Positions 1-10,345 of a DNA stretch of 64,000 nucleotides are shown here, one piece after another. The position numbers were made by a program, and so were the translations under genes. Below the pieces are notes generated by a model. It worked only from the letters and a program-made list of their open reading frames with translations, was not told where the DNA came from and searched no databases. The stretch's first letter is position 1; each line of letters begins with the position of its first letter. The DNA comes from Armigeres subalbatus (lineage: Eukaryota > Arthropoda > Insecta > Diptera > Culicidae), in contig NC_085141.1 in assembly GCF_024139115.2 (NCBI RefSeq), positions 72,829,481-72,893,480 of the forward strand. Direction: 5' to 3'.

Positions 1-95
1 GAAATGAAGAAAATCCATCCAGCCGTTTTCGAGTTATGCGGATACGAACACAGACCATTTCATTTTTATATATATAGACTTGTCTCAGGGTAAAC
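1..95. repeat. End of an unidentified dispersed repeat
   Basis: The first ~95 bases are AT-rich, with a TATATATA run near 69-76. They do not continue the RTE reading frame that ends just to the right. Read on the minus strand, the segment is a stretch about an inverted-looking ATG with CGTATCCGCATAACTCG, which I associate loosely with dispersed insect repeats. The family is not identified and the left end is cut by the window edge. Confidence 0.25.
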
Positions 96-1330
96 ATTTG
101 ATTTTAGCCGGAAGCTGGTCCTTCCCGCAGCCTTATTGTTTTTCCGCTCTTTAACAGCTATTTTAACCTCATCTAGTGTAGGTGTCTCCACAACTTATCC
201 ATCGTCACTAATATTTATTCTGTTCACCGGTGCACCGTCACTTCCTCCATTCAACAAAGTCTCGAAGTGTTGCTTCCACCTGGCAGCCACTTCGGTTTTA
301 TCTGTCAGCCAATTCCCTTGTTGGTCGTTGACGGGAGATGGCGCTGTCTTTCTCCGCACGCCATTGACAGACTCATAAAACCTCCGCATATCGTTCTGCT
401 CCATTTTTTCCTGCACCTCACTAATAACTTGTTCTTCGTACTCTTTTTTCTTCCAGCGGTGGGTTCGTTTGTCGGCTGCTCTTGCTTCCTTGTACCGATC
501 TCTATTCGATCGGGTACCCGACACCAACATCCGGCTTCTGGCAACGTTCTTCTCGTCTGTCACTCTCTGACACTCCACATCGAACCAACCCGTCCTGGGT
601 CGCCTCTGTGCAGTGCCTACCACTTCTCGTGCTGTTGTCCTCACTGTTCCATGCATCGACTCCCATAGATCGTTGATGTTGTCGCTAACGTTGATTGCAC
701 TTATCCGTTCGTCGAGCTTCTGGCGGTACTCAGTCGATACTCCTTCCACCGACAATCGCTGGATATTGTAACGCATCGTTCGCTGTGATCTTTCGTTCGA
801 TACAGTTGACAACCGTGATCGAATTTCACTGACAACGAGGTAGTGATCAGAGTCAATGTTCGGACCTCTGAATGTCCGCACATCGATAACATCCGAGAAA
901 TGGCGCCCATCCACCAGAACATGGTCTATCTGGTTGCAAGTTTCAACATTTGGGTGCAAAGTGCAAAGTAGGTGCTACTGATGGCCATCCCTCTGGCAGC
1001 AGCAAAATTTGCTAGCCGTAGGCCGTTGTTATTGGTAGCGGAGTGAAGGCTCTCCCTACCGATTATGGGACGGAAAAAGTCCTCTCTACCGACCTGAGCG
1101 CTAGCGTCTCCGATAACATTTTTCTCGTCATGCCCGAATCAGAATTGAATTGAATTTGCCCCGTATCCTCAACACACAGATTCGTTCGCTAATGGGTTTC
1201 CACCGCATCACTCGCTTCATCTGCTTCCTGCTTGCCCATCACTACGAAACCAAATCCATGCTCTGCTTTTTCACCGTCGCTGTGATAGATGTTATCAGCG
1301 ATGTTAGAAAATCGCTTCTAGCGACCAACG
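96..1330 (-). mobile_element. RTE-clade non-LTR retrotransposon fragment (endonuclease to start of RT)
   Basis: This is a truncated minus-strand copy of an RTE-type element. The clearest reading frame (195-959) carries the end of the APE-type endonuclease, with QIDHVLVDGRHFSDV and the SDHYLV motif. The linker between endonuclease and reverse transcriptase follows. On the far side of a frame break (before ~195) the start of the RT domain (NNKAAG) is visible. To the right (960-1330) the upstream endonuclease (NNNGLRL, HGFGFVVMGKQ) continues in broken frames. There is no RT catalytic core and no 3' end, so the copy is dead. Bases ~1000-1197 are nearly identical to 5060-5256 in a second fragment. 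Confidence 0.75.
195..959 (-). pseudogene. RTE ORF2 fragment: endonuclease C-terminus and linker
   Basis: A 254-codon open frame covers the last third of an APE-like endonuclease. IDHVLVDGRHFSD and the catalytic SDH triad lie in roughly the first 45 residues. A basic, glutamate-rich linker follows, containing WFDVECQ and RRFYESVNG, and it ends near WKQHFETLLNG just before where the RT domain should begin. The same order of motifs occurs in the long RTE frame at 17671-20700. The open frame is a chance survivor in a truncated copy; the ATG is internal and is not a true start. Confidence 0.75.
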
Positions 1331-2370
1331 AACATGTACACAGCTTATGTGAGATCTATTAGCATCATCATCAGTAAGCGATGCTTTTGCGCTCTCCACC
1401 CTTATTCGTGCGGAGCGTTTCGGGTAGTGAGTTACCATGATCTCAAGAGAGCAAGATACACGTAAATCGGTGTCGTCTCCACTCACAGCTTGTAACTCAC
1501 GCGATTCAACGTTTATTACGAGAGCACGCAAAAAGCCGTTACTCTCAATGTGTACAGTTGTAGACATCAAGTTAATCGGAACATGTACAACTTACGATCA
1601 AATGGAATCGAATCACGATCATTGCTGCAATGATCGTGATTCTTCCTTTCAAATCGGACATGTGCTTTCGCTAGGGGCTGCCCGTTCACATGCGGAACGG
1701 CATGTTCTTATGTTTTTACGGTGCAAATAGAAGTAAACACGTAGGCGCGCGTCGAAAATTCGCGGCCATAAATACGCGCTGGTGGAATTCAGGGTGCGCG
1801 TCCGCGTGACTCCTGCTTAAACTGACATTTAGAAAATTCAAACATCCTTCTATTAGTTGCATTAACGAAATGACGGTTATTAAGTTGTTAAAATAGAGAA
1901 ACATAGAGAGTCCATTTCCCGATACTTTTCTTATCCCGGAAAAAGATTAAAAACATAGTTTCCCTCGAAGACTGCGAAGCCAAATACTTCCCGAATAAGT
2001 CTAAATTCAAGTTAAAAAATATTGCTTGCTCCGGGATTCCGGGAAATCACGGGATTTTTTTTGTTATAAAAAGCAAAACTGAATCCTGATAAGGGATCTA
2101 TTTAATAGCAAAAAATCGTTGCTGAAAACAATTTGAAATGTTCGTGAGTTTGGTGCAATTTTGTTTTCGTGACGTATTGCTTAACAATAGTTTGCATTCT
2201 GCTCTAAACGAATCACACTATATGTCATAAATCGCAACACCAGCATACAGCAATGTCAAATAATTTAATTCCCAGTTTTCATTCAAAAGTTATTACGAGG
2301 CCTTCCCCTTTAAAAATTTGAATTTGTTGCAATTGTTTAATCGATTCAACAAGTCTTATGAGGAATATAT
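1331..2370. other. No gene seen; contains one perfect small palindrome
   Basis: No recognised coding sequence. Positions 1610-1642 form a perfect 15-bp inverted repeat around a 3-base centre (GAATCACGATCATTG and its complement). The rest is AT-rich and carries only short chance ORFs. Confidence 0.4.
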
Positions 2371-2604
2371 TTCAAGACAAAATTTTCAAAACGACTTATC
2401 TGCTTTTGTAAACAAAGATTCAAACGACGATTTGACGAATTTGATAGCTCTCCCACGCAAACCAACACCATCAATAGGTAGCTGAAGGTTTCCGCTACCT
2501 GTTGATGGCATTGGTTTGCGTGGGAGAGCTATCAGATTCGTTGAATCGTCGTTTGAATCTTTGTTTACAAAAGCAGATAAGTCGTTTTGAAAATTTTGTC
2601 TTGA
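2371..2604. mobile_element. Hairpin MITE, family H copy 1
   Basis: The 234-bp segment is an almost complete inverted repeat. The left arm begins TTCAAGACAAAATTTTCAAA and the right arm is its reverse complement. Both arms share TTTGTAAACAAAGATTCAAA and a CTCCCACGCAAACCAA block near the centre. It has no coding capacity. Further copies of this family are at 31649-31880, 61264-61498 and (internally deleted) 53112-53248. The structure fits a non-autonomous DNA transposon, but no target-site duplication could be fixed for this copy. Confidence 0.8.
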
Positions 2605-4019
2605 TTTGTTCAAGGATATTAGCATCCATTTTTGGTAGTATAATTTTGCTTTATATTTTCACAGCCTTTTTTTAGAAATAAGTTTCTTCTCTAGGCAGTG
2701 GCGTAGCCACGGGGGTGGTTTTGGGTATAAACCCCTCCCCCCCAGAGACAACATTTTTAGAAGATTTTTCTAATTTTCAACAGCAAAATTGTCATTACTG
2801 AGAGCTCGGCATAAACGAAAAAGTCAAATAAATATGAACATAACTGAGTTAGTCAGTAAATGAGGATTTGTTTTTTTGGAAACCTATTTTACTGACTGGA
2901 TAGTATATTCAATCAATGTTCATTTGCATAAAATAAAAGTATAATGTACTAAAGACTTTGACAGTTTTTGATTGATAGAGATTAAATGGAAAAAAAATCT
3001 CTCACTTATTATCATCATCATTTACGATATGTAACATAATATGAAAAATGTTTAGTACGATAACTCAGGAAGCTTTGGCTTTTGGCTATACTCCATGATA
3101 ATTTCTTTTGAAAATTTGCGAAGGCACAGGGCATCGATGCATTTCAACTTGTTTTACACAGCTATGCGATCTGTGGCTGAGTTTTGCAAAACACAAAAAA
3201 GTTCACTTTTGGAAACGCAGGTCCAACCAGCACAATTTACAAAATAATATTTAGCTCAACGGGTAAGACATAAGCAACAAAACAAGAGCGAGAAGCTCTA
3301 CAACCGCGTTTAGTATTTTCAAAAGGCTGGTCGGCAAATTTTAATTTTTTACCGGTGGCGCTGTATAAATTTCTACCGACTTTTTGTGCCGTTCAGCATT
3401 TTATGGATATAATGATTCGTTCAGCAAACATAAATAAAAGTCAAAATAATCAACAGAATTTGTTACCGAGACTCCGGAATTTATTACTGACAAACGTTGT
3501 TGGTCTACAAACAAACTGGAATTTCAGTAAAAAAGAAATTTTCCAGTTGAAACTCGGCATACAAAACACCGAACATTGAAACACTTAAATATACATTTTT
3601 CAAATCAAAATCTTCCACATAATGTACATTTTCACATCTGAGTTTCAAAGCACTCTAAAACTCTCTTACCCTCTTGATCTTAATAACCCATTTTTAATAA
3701 TAATAGGTCCAAACCTGCCGAAACCATTATTTTTCCTTAAAAAATTTGTAAAAATATTTGAAAAACACGAGAAAAAAAATCTGCTAGAACATACCTATCG
3801 GAAAACAATTCTCGGATAATTCGAGTAAAAAATCGAAATGGAGGGACAAAAGTTAAAAAAAAAATTTTGTATTGTCCTAAATAAATCAACGAACTTGTTG
3901 CTTTCAGTGAATGAATTAAATTATAGTTTTCACATTGTTTTAGAAATAAAGGTAACAGATTTTACGTTCTTAACGTTTTTACTGATTTTGAAGGTTGCTA
4001 TAAAATGATCCTCTCTTTA
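2605..4019. other. AT-rich sequence, no gene seen
   Basis: No coding region is supported. A block at ~2694-2755 contains GGCAGTGGCGTAGCCACGGG followed by a run of C residues, a type of sequence I associate with the ends of dispersed invertebrate transposons. The remainder is low-complexity AT-rich sequence. Confidence 0.35.
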
Positions 4020-4215
4020 AGACAGGGCACAGACTGGTGTGCGCCAATTACCGAGGAATAACCATTAATTCGAATAATCTTAATTCGGCGTACAAAATTA
4101 TGTCCAGAATTCTTATCAACAGATTGAGACCGCTTGAAAAGTCCATCGTCGGCGAATACTAGACAGGGTTTCATTAGAGCCGAACAACGACGGCTTACTG
4201 GTAATACTTGCTGGA
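4020..4215 (+). pseudogene. RTE-type reverse transcriptase fragment
   Basis: One plus-strand frame reads CANYRGITI, then SAYKIMSRILINRLRPLE, then IVGEY, a stop, TGFH, a stop. This matches the RT block written NFRAITILNAAYKVISQ in the RTE copy at 17671-20700. Two in-frame stops interrupt it and nothing recognisable flanks it. It is a short relic in the opposite orientation to the other RTE pieces in this part of the window. Confidence 0.6.
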
Positions 4216-4819
4216 AACAGAAGTATATTACGGACTTATAGGATATTTTTCCAATAACATGCTCGTATATTAATAATGACATTCGCAAAAGAACAATTTC
4301 GGCATCATTTGTGTCCTTTTTGCTTTTTCATGATGTTAGCTAAAAAATCCCAAATCCCAATTAGCATCGCACCATATTCGCACTTAAATTGAAAGCTACT
4401 CGAGAAGAATTTTGCTTTGAAATTTTAAAGACATTGCTTCTTCCCACGTCAATAGTTTGAAGATTTTAAAAAGTATCTAACTATCGAAGTTTTCGAAACT
4501 ACAGGAAATTTCGCTGCAATAAGAAATAAAATGGGAACAAAGTACACATAATGTTAAATAATTAGTTGAGGAGCTTCAATCTACAAGCAAGCGCGCTCAA
4601 CGTCCCGCGTGTAGTCATACAAAGCAAACAGAAAGACACTCACGCTCTAGGGGCAAATAGTTGTCACGATTCGTTCGTAGGTAGAACGGCTAGAGTAACT
4701 CATTTCTCAGAGCAAGACTCAATCTTGCAATATTTTGTTATGTGCGAGTGTCCAAGGTAATAACACTCAATCGGGAAAGATGGGAACTCAATGTTGCTCG
4801 TAAATTGTACAGATCGCGA
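4216..4819. other. No gene seen; 22-bp perfect palindrome at 4806-4827
   Basis: No coding region is supported. TGTACAGATCG at 4806-4816 is followed directly by its reverse complement, giving a spacer-free 22-bp palindrome at the edge of the next RTE fragment. Confidence 0.35.
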
Positions 4820-5700
4820 TCTGTACAGTTTAGGATAAACTTCTAATCGGATCATGTTCGTCCGATTTCCATCGCTGGATGTTATACATGAATGCACAGT
4901 TGGTCGTGGGGTCCACGGCTCGGAATTCACGTTCTCCGGATCTGGGCCATCGGACTTCTTGAGTAGCGGCCACGTTCACTCCAACCTTCTGCAGTTCGCG
5001 AGCCAGAAGGCTCACTCGTCCAGGTTCATTTAGGGTCCTGACGTTCCAGGTATATGGCAGCAGCAAAATTTACTAGCCGTAGGCCGTTGTTATTGGTAGC
5101 GGAGTGAAGGCTCTCCCTACCGATTATGGGACGGAAAAAGTCCTCTCTACCGACCTGAGCGCTAGCGTCTCCGATAACATTTTTCTCGTCATGCCCGAAT
5201 CAGAATTGAATTGAATTTGCCCCGTATCCTCAACACACAGATTCGTTCGCTAATGGGTCCATATTGCGTTGCCGGGTCGGTTGCCAAAAATAACGTTCTC
5301 TTTTTCTTCTATCTCCATTTTTCGTGGTATTGAGAGGCCTTACCGGGGTCGCGTTACCTACATCGCGATGATGGGGCTGCCACCTTAGGTATAGCTGATG
5401 CGATACAGCATTTCTTTAATCAGCCGCTGGGTACCAGGCAGACGCTGTTTGCGCCGCACCTCCTGGTAAACAGACGCTCGAGGCGTACCTTCTCAGTCTA
5501 GCTGGACAACAGTGCCCAGGCTGCACTACCAGCTACCAGCTAAGTACACAACCCTTAGCTGGCGGTCTTTTGTCATCAGACGACCCGAGGAAGCGTGAGA
5601 TAGGGACTTGTGGGGACAAGAGCTCTGTTGGGCGCTCCTTCCTTGATGTCAACCCACCATTTTGCAGCCCATCTTTTATGTATACAGAGATGATAAGTGA
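4820..5700 (-). mobile_element. RTE fragment with scrambled 5' UTR and endonuclease pieces
   Basis: Reading the minus strand from right to left, a non-coding 5' UTR-like block (~5700-5260) is followed by a middle endonuclease segment (5256-5060: NNNGLRLVNFAAA). Only then comes the endonuclease N-terminus (5066-4830: YTWNVRTLNEPGRVSLLARE, ATQEVRWP). In an intact element the N-terminus precedes the middle segment. The order is therefore rearranged, with the join at about 5058-5066. The 5060-5256 segment duplicates ~1000-1197. The copy is dead. Confidence 0.65.
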
Positions 5701-5839
5701 GAGACTTGTTCTTTCTCTTTAGGATTCAATCCCTGCCTTACAACAGTAATATTACTCAAGTCGCACTTGGTACATTTATAGCAAAACAAATTTAGAAAGA
5801 TCGGGAGAAGGAAAAAAATTACTAGAAAAACCTTCGAAC

Positions 5840-6484
5840 TTAGTTAGGAGATGGGGCATGTAGAAGGGTCACAGTTTAATAATAAGTATCACAGATTTGT
5901 ATGGCGGCCAATTCACGTAGTAAGGTATTTGATGATAAAAGACAACTTGTGCGAAACTTTGGAATCAGTCTTTGGAACCAGTCATCTACTTGTTCAATCT
6001 TGGCGAGACGATGCACGTCTTCAGTGGGGTGATAGTAGTCTAGATTAAGCATCATCTTGAGTAGCCGATTCTGCTTAATTTGAATTTTCTTACGATGGGT
6101 ACGGGCACAGTCGTAGCACCATGCAGGAAAACCGTACGTAACCGTCGGCCGGAAAACGGTTTTGTACAGCAGTAACTTGATGTTGGAGTCTAGGCGTGAG
6201 CGACGGTTTACTCGTGAGGCGTGAGCGACGGTTGGGCTCAGTACGGAACCCTGAGGAACTCCGAAAGGGACTGGCATACGATCAGACGTACAACCATACA
6301 CCATAACTTGAAATGTACGATTTTCAAGAAAGTCCCGAATAACTTTCACAATGTAGCTAGGAAAGTTTCCTTGCACCATTTTGTGGAGAACAGCATCATG
6401 CCAAACCGAGTAGTATGCTTTTTCGACATCGAGAAGCATCCGATCCTAACCCTGAGGAATTTCCTAGCTCGAAAGTTTGCCTTA
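5840..6484 (-). mobile_element. Jockey-clade retrotransposon relic with internal deletion
   Basis: A minus-strand frame (5876-6439, 187 codons) carries RT signatures: LLDVEKAYYSVWHD (usual form DIEKAFDSVWHD) and PFGVPQGSVLSP. It then jumps to the RT C-terminal region (KLLLYKTVFRPTVTYG, then NRLLKMMLNL). The catalytic ADD block between them is missing, so an in-frame deletion joins upstream and downstream RT segments. An (AAG)n-type tail lies just to the right (~6511-6524), probably the end of an otherwise lost SINE. Confidence 0.7.
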
Positions 6485-6779
6485 CCTTTTTGACCAAGCG
6501 GAAATTACAATAAGAAGAAGAAGACAACATTTTCACATTTTCTGGTCGTATCCCAAACACCAACAGATACCACATTGGCGAGTTTGGTACACGTTAGGTT
6601 CAACTGCACAGAGGACATTGTTTATCTCGACGTGGGTGGGAGCACTAGACCATTAAATGTGAATATCACAGTACCTATAGGTACAACGAATTAATATTAA
6701 GCCATTATTCACTTTCACACTCAACTATCGGATTTTCTGTGTGATACATTTTAGATTTATCGAATGACACAGCCGTAGC
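6485..6779. other. Intergenic, no gene seen
   Basis: Contains only an AAGAAGAAGAAG run near 6511-6524, resembling the tail of the SINEs elsewhere in the window. There is no SINE body to support an element call. Confidence 0.3.
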
Positions 6780-6962
6780 TTATTCCTCCGTAATAACTTC
6801 AGGCTCGATGTAAGCCACACCGAGGCGCTCCACTAAACATTGTGGTATCCAGAATTTTACGTTTCCTGGCTCTATTTCCACCAGAAGATTGGCGGCTTGA
6901 GCTGAGCGCATCAACTCGAAATTGACGGTAATGATTTGTTGATAGACATTTGGTATCAGCAT
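6780..6962 (-). CDS. Possible small host protein or terminal exon (60 codons)
   Basis: The minus-strand frame encodes 60 residues from an ATG at 6960-6962. It has a balanced composition unlike the AT-driven chance ORFs around it: PNVYQQIITVNFELMRSAQ, then VKFWIPQCLVERLGVAYIEP, with an acidic C-terminus. I do not recognise the product. It lies ~120 bp beyond the poly(A) signal of the proteasome gene, on the same strand. It could be a short gene or the last exon of something larger. The frame stays open slightly upstream of the ATG (Lys-Leu-Asn), close to an AG that could be an acceptor. Confidence 0.35.
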   Translation of the reverse strand: MLIPNVYQQIITVNFELMRSAQAANLLVEIEPGNVKFWIPQCLVERLGVAYIEPEVITEE

Positions 6963-7078
6963 ATTTAACTTCCCTAATTAGATGTACCCTGGATGTACCT
7001 ATTCCCTCGATTTATTTTAAACGTTTGGAATTTTTCGAACATGCAAATAATATACGTTACTAAATCAACCACTAAGGA

Positions 7079-7084
7079 TTTATT
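7079..7084 (-). terminator. Poly(A) signal AATAAA of the proteasome alpha-2 gene
   Basis: On the minus strand AATAAA lies ~63 nt past the stop codon of the proteasome subunit gene. This is a reasonable 3' UTR length for a compact housekeeping gene. Assigned by motif and position only. Confidence 0.5.
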
Positions 7085-7146
7085 GATATACCAAAAAAGC
7101 ATCAGAATAATCAGTTCAGCACTTATTTCGCTACCATATTAAAAGT

Positions 7147-7967
7147 TTACGGAATATTAGCCAAATAGTCCTTGACATCGGATGGGTCCAATCGGCGGAA
7201 CCCATTAGCATCGCAAATGCCAACCTCGATGTTGTCAGCATTCATCTGCCCTTCAAATCCTTCCTTCAGCGTAAGAATTGCTGTATGGACGGCATCGTCC
7301 AATTCCAAATCCTCGCTGTAACGCTTCTCTAAAAATGTCTTACCGTTGATGGCATTTTTGCCCATGGCAGTTGCCTTCCAAGCAAAGTACGCTCCCGATG
7401 GGTCACATTGGAACAAATAGGGGCGGCCCTCATCCCATCCGCAGATTAAAAGCGATACTCCAAACGGACGGACACCACTGAAAGAAAAATCACCCTTTAG
7501 AATAATCACCATACTGATCATAACCTTCAAAAAGCTTACCCGGACTGTGTATATTCCTGCATTACATTGGCAATTTTCTGCACTAGCTGCGAAGTCGGAA
7601 TCGGCTCACGGTAGGTCAAATAATAATTCTGCGCAATCTTCCGCGCTTGCTTGACTAACAGCCGATAGTCGGGCCCCATTCCGGAGTAAATCATCCCGAT
7701 GTGGTTCGTGACCATCTCTACTTTGTGAACGCTGTGTTCATCATAGAGAATCGACTTCTGCTTGTTCTCGGTGGCAATCACCACACCATTAGATGCTTTT
7801 ATGCCGACCGATGGTGCCCCGGCCGACACTGCGGCCAATGCATATTCAATTTGCACCAACTTGCCGGAAGGGCTGTAATTCAAGGCTTATTAAAAACATA
7901 CGAAGATAATTTCCTTAAAAACTTACCTAAAAGTGGTTAACGAAAAGCTGTAACGTTCCGATGCCAT
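7147..7967 (-). CDS. PSMA2: Proteasome subunit alpha type-2 (20S core), three exons
   Basis: Three minus-strand exons join cleanly with GT-AG introns. Exon 1 is 7967-7927 ([13 protein letters not shown] plus two bases, donor GTAAGT). Exon 2 is 7872-7540 (starts [16 protein letters not shown], donor GTAAGC). Exon 3 is 7477-7147 ([14 protein letters not shown] to KDYLANIP and stop). The product is 234 residues, the usual length for this subunit. The alpha-type N-terminal signature ([20 protein letters not shown]) spans the first intron. The [21 protein letters not shown] and [17 protein letters not shown] blocks are typical of alpha-2. The subunit forms part of the outer heptameric rings that gate the 20S protease in cytosol and nucleus; alpha subunits are not catalytic. 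The introns are 54 and 62 bp. No frame damage is visible, and this is the one certain host gene in the window. Confidence 0.97.
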
Positions 7968-8194
7968 TATCAGGCACTTTTCACGCTACTAATCACGATA
8001 TTTTCGAGTCAAAATCAATCCGATTAAAATGAAAATGTGTCTGCAATGATCAAAGCGTTTTCAGTACGCTATGTACGAAAACAGCTTATTCACGAATAAT
8101 GACAGATTGAAAGCAAGACGGTGAGTATAAATAAGTGAGATATTAAGGGAGTCGTGAGCATCGGGTTCTCACTATAGTGAATTGGGGTATACCC

Positions 8195-8543
8195 CGTTAG
8201 ACATAAAGACGTTAGGCATAAAAAAAAGATATTTTAGTTACCAGATAAAGATTGTCGGTTCGGTTCCCTTTGTTCTGCTGTCCGAAACATCTGTGGTACC
8301 TAACTGTCAAATCGTATGTATTTTTCCTTCATTGACATTTAAATCCCCTATCCTCGCCAGCAAAAGGTGTTCCGGACAGTGTCGACAGCAACAATGTTTA
8401 TCTTGTAACTAAAATATCTTTTCATAAAATGACCCAAAGAACAGCCTATGACATAAAGAAGGCAGAATTATGACAAGCGTCCATTATGCCTAACGTCCAT
8501 TATGCCTATCGTACTTATGACTAACGTCCTTATGCCTAACGTC
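8195..8543. mobile_element. MITE-like repeat with GTTAGGCATAA ends
   Basis: The left end has GACGTTAGGCATAA and the right end has several TATGCCTAACGTC copies, so the ends are inverted. Inside, AAGATATTTTAGTTAC (left) and GTAACTAAAATATCTT (right) form a second inverted pair. The right end is expanded into four degenerate copies of the TTATGCCTAACGTCC unit. Related sequence lies at ~52515-52575. There is no coding capacity. Confidence 0.6.
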
Positions 8544-9026
8544 GCAGACCAAGTGAAAAGGGTTTTTTACCGCATTCCCGGCCTGCGTACACAGCAAAAA
8601 AAGTTGTTGAATATTACATCGAAATCGCTGCAACCAGTTGAATCCATCGCTTGTTGAATATTACATTGCACGATGTACTCGAGAGCTTGCTGTGTAATAA
8701 ACAAGAGCGATGTAATTTCTTTCGATGTAAAAACTAAGATGTAATCAAAACGATGTAGAAGAATGTGATGTAAATCCGTGCGCAATGCACTGAAATTAAT
8801 GAAATTGTTTCGATGAATTTTCGTTTTCAAATTTATTTTTATTGAATTGGCATGATACTTAATTGTTCTTATATATTTATTATTTGATAATATGTTTCTA
8901 TTAATAAAATAATGTCATGCAAAGAAATGTTTTTTTATACAGCTGAAGCGGCATAATGCAACTCGGTGACCATTTTTCGTTTATTTGATTTTTGATTCGT
9001 TGTCCTGGATCGGTCTATCCGCAGCT
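8544..9026. other. No gene seen; repeated TGTAATATTACAT-like words
   Basis: Between 8605 and 8770 the words ATATTACATCGA, GATGTAAT and GATGTAAA recur in both orientations, suggesting a decayed dispersed repeat. Similar words occur at 27430-27620. No boundaries or coding sequence could be defined. Confidence 0.3.
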
Positions 9027-9190
9027 CTAAAATGTAATGGCAATATCAGCCAGGTCAAAGAGCCATAGTGAATATAACCTTCCGATGCGGCGAAAGGTGA
9101 GCGGCTTCTCACTCGAAACTCGCAGGTCACTTCCAGATAACTTGCCAGCGTGGAAAACAACAGCGGCACTGACTTGGGCGACGTCGAACG
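9027..9190 (-). CDS. Possible terminal exon of an unidentified gene
   Basis: On the minus strand a TTTTCAG acceptor (AG at 9191-9192) is followed by two competing open frames. One gives 53 residues to a TAG at 9029-9027 (begins FDVAQVSAAVVFHAGKLSG). A second runs past it to ~8981. The base composition is less AT-rich than the surroundings. I do not recognise either product. The right flank is satellite, so any upstream exon would lie beyond 14530. Confidence 0.2.
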
Positions 9191-9708
9191 CTGAAAACGA
9201 GAATAAAAAGTGAGGCTTATGAGCGATAATAGATATTTTTAGAACGATTCATGTTTGTTATTTTTTGAAAAACATCGCACTGATGATTCCCCAGAATTGA
9301 CTTGTGAGATTCTGAAAACATCCCTGGGATACTGAAAAGAATCCATCTGGGATTCTGAATGGAATCTTTCTGGGATTATAAATAGAATTCTTTTGGAGTT
9401 CCAAATAGAGTCCTAATGGGATTCCAAATGAAATCTTTCTGGGATTCCGAAAAAATCCTTGAGCTTCAAAATAGAATCTTTTTGATATTCCAAAGAGCAT
9501 CCTGCTATGCAATCCGAATGGAGCACTGATGATATTCCAAAGGAAGTTCTTATGGGATTCAGAAGGGAGTCCATATGGGATTTCAAAATAAATCCTTATC
9601 GAACTCGAAGGGAATCCTAATGAGATTCCAAAAGGAGTCTTTATGAAATTCCAAAATAAATCCTGTGATTTCGAAGGGAATTCTTATGGGATTTCAAAGA
9701 TAGTCTCT

Positions 9709-9879
9709 AGGGGTCGTTCAATAATTACGTAAGCATTTTTTTCTTGGTTTTTCGGACGACCCTCCCCCCCCCTTGTAAGATTTTTCCTAAACAAATTATT
9801 TTTTGTTTATATGAAGAGTAAGAAAATGGCAGACCCCCCTCCCCCACATGTGCTTACGTAATTAGTGTACGACCTCTTA
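9709..9879. mobile_element. Hairpin MITE inside the satellite
   Basis: Ends TAGGGGTCGTTCAATAATTA (left) and TAATTAGTGTACGACCTCTTA (right, about one base longer than shown) are imperfect inverted repeats that also share ACGTAAGCA. The centre has runs of C and AT-rich spacer. Satellite units lie on both sides. This general type (a CGTCC or CGTTC end followed by AATTACGTAA) occurs again at 11624-11776 with different ends. Confidence 0.65.
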
Positions 9880-10345
9880 GGGGATTCAGAATGGAGTCCT
9901 TATGACCTTATAGGATTCCGAAAGGAATCCCTATGGGCTTTGGAGGGAAGCCTAATGAGAGTTCTCCAAAATGAATACGAAGTGCATTCTTTTGGGATTC
10001 CGGGGAGAATGATTTTGGGATTCGAAGAAAATCTTTTAGAGATTCCCAAGGAAATCGTGGAATGCCGAATGAAATCGTTTTTGGACCCCAGAAAGAAACC
10101 TTTTGGGATTCCGAAGACAATCTTTTGGAATTCAATGAAAACCCATTCGGATCTTCGGATCCTAAAAAAGAATTCCTTTGGTGGCCCTTAAGGTTTTCCA
10201 TCAGATTCTAAAAGGAATCCTTCGTGAATCCCGACGGGAATTTTTCAGGGATCCCGAAATGAGCTCTTTCGTTATTCCGAAGTAAATCGTGAATTCTTTC
10301 GGAAACCCGAAGCGAATCCTTTTGGGATCCGAGGAGCATCCTATA

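Noticed and set aside
6511..6524. A third Feilai-like SINE, from its AAG-repeat tail
   Set aside because: Only the tail-like run is present; no tRNA-like head or body is recognisable.
9865..10191. 108-codon plus-strand ORF and its minus-strand partner in the left satellite block
   Set aside because: Both follow the 23-bp repeat and have the same repeated-word composition as the satellite artefacts.
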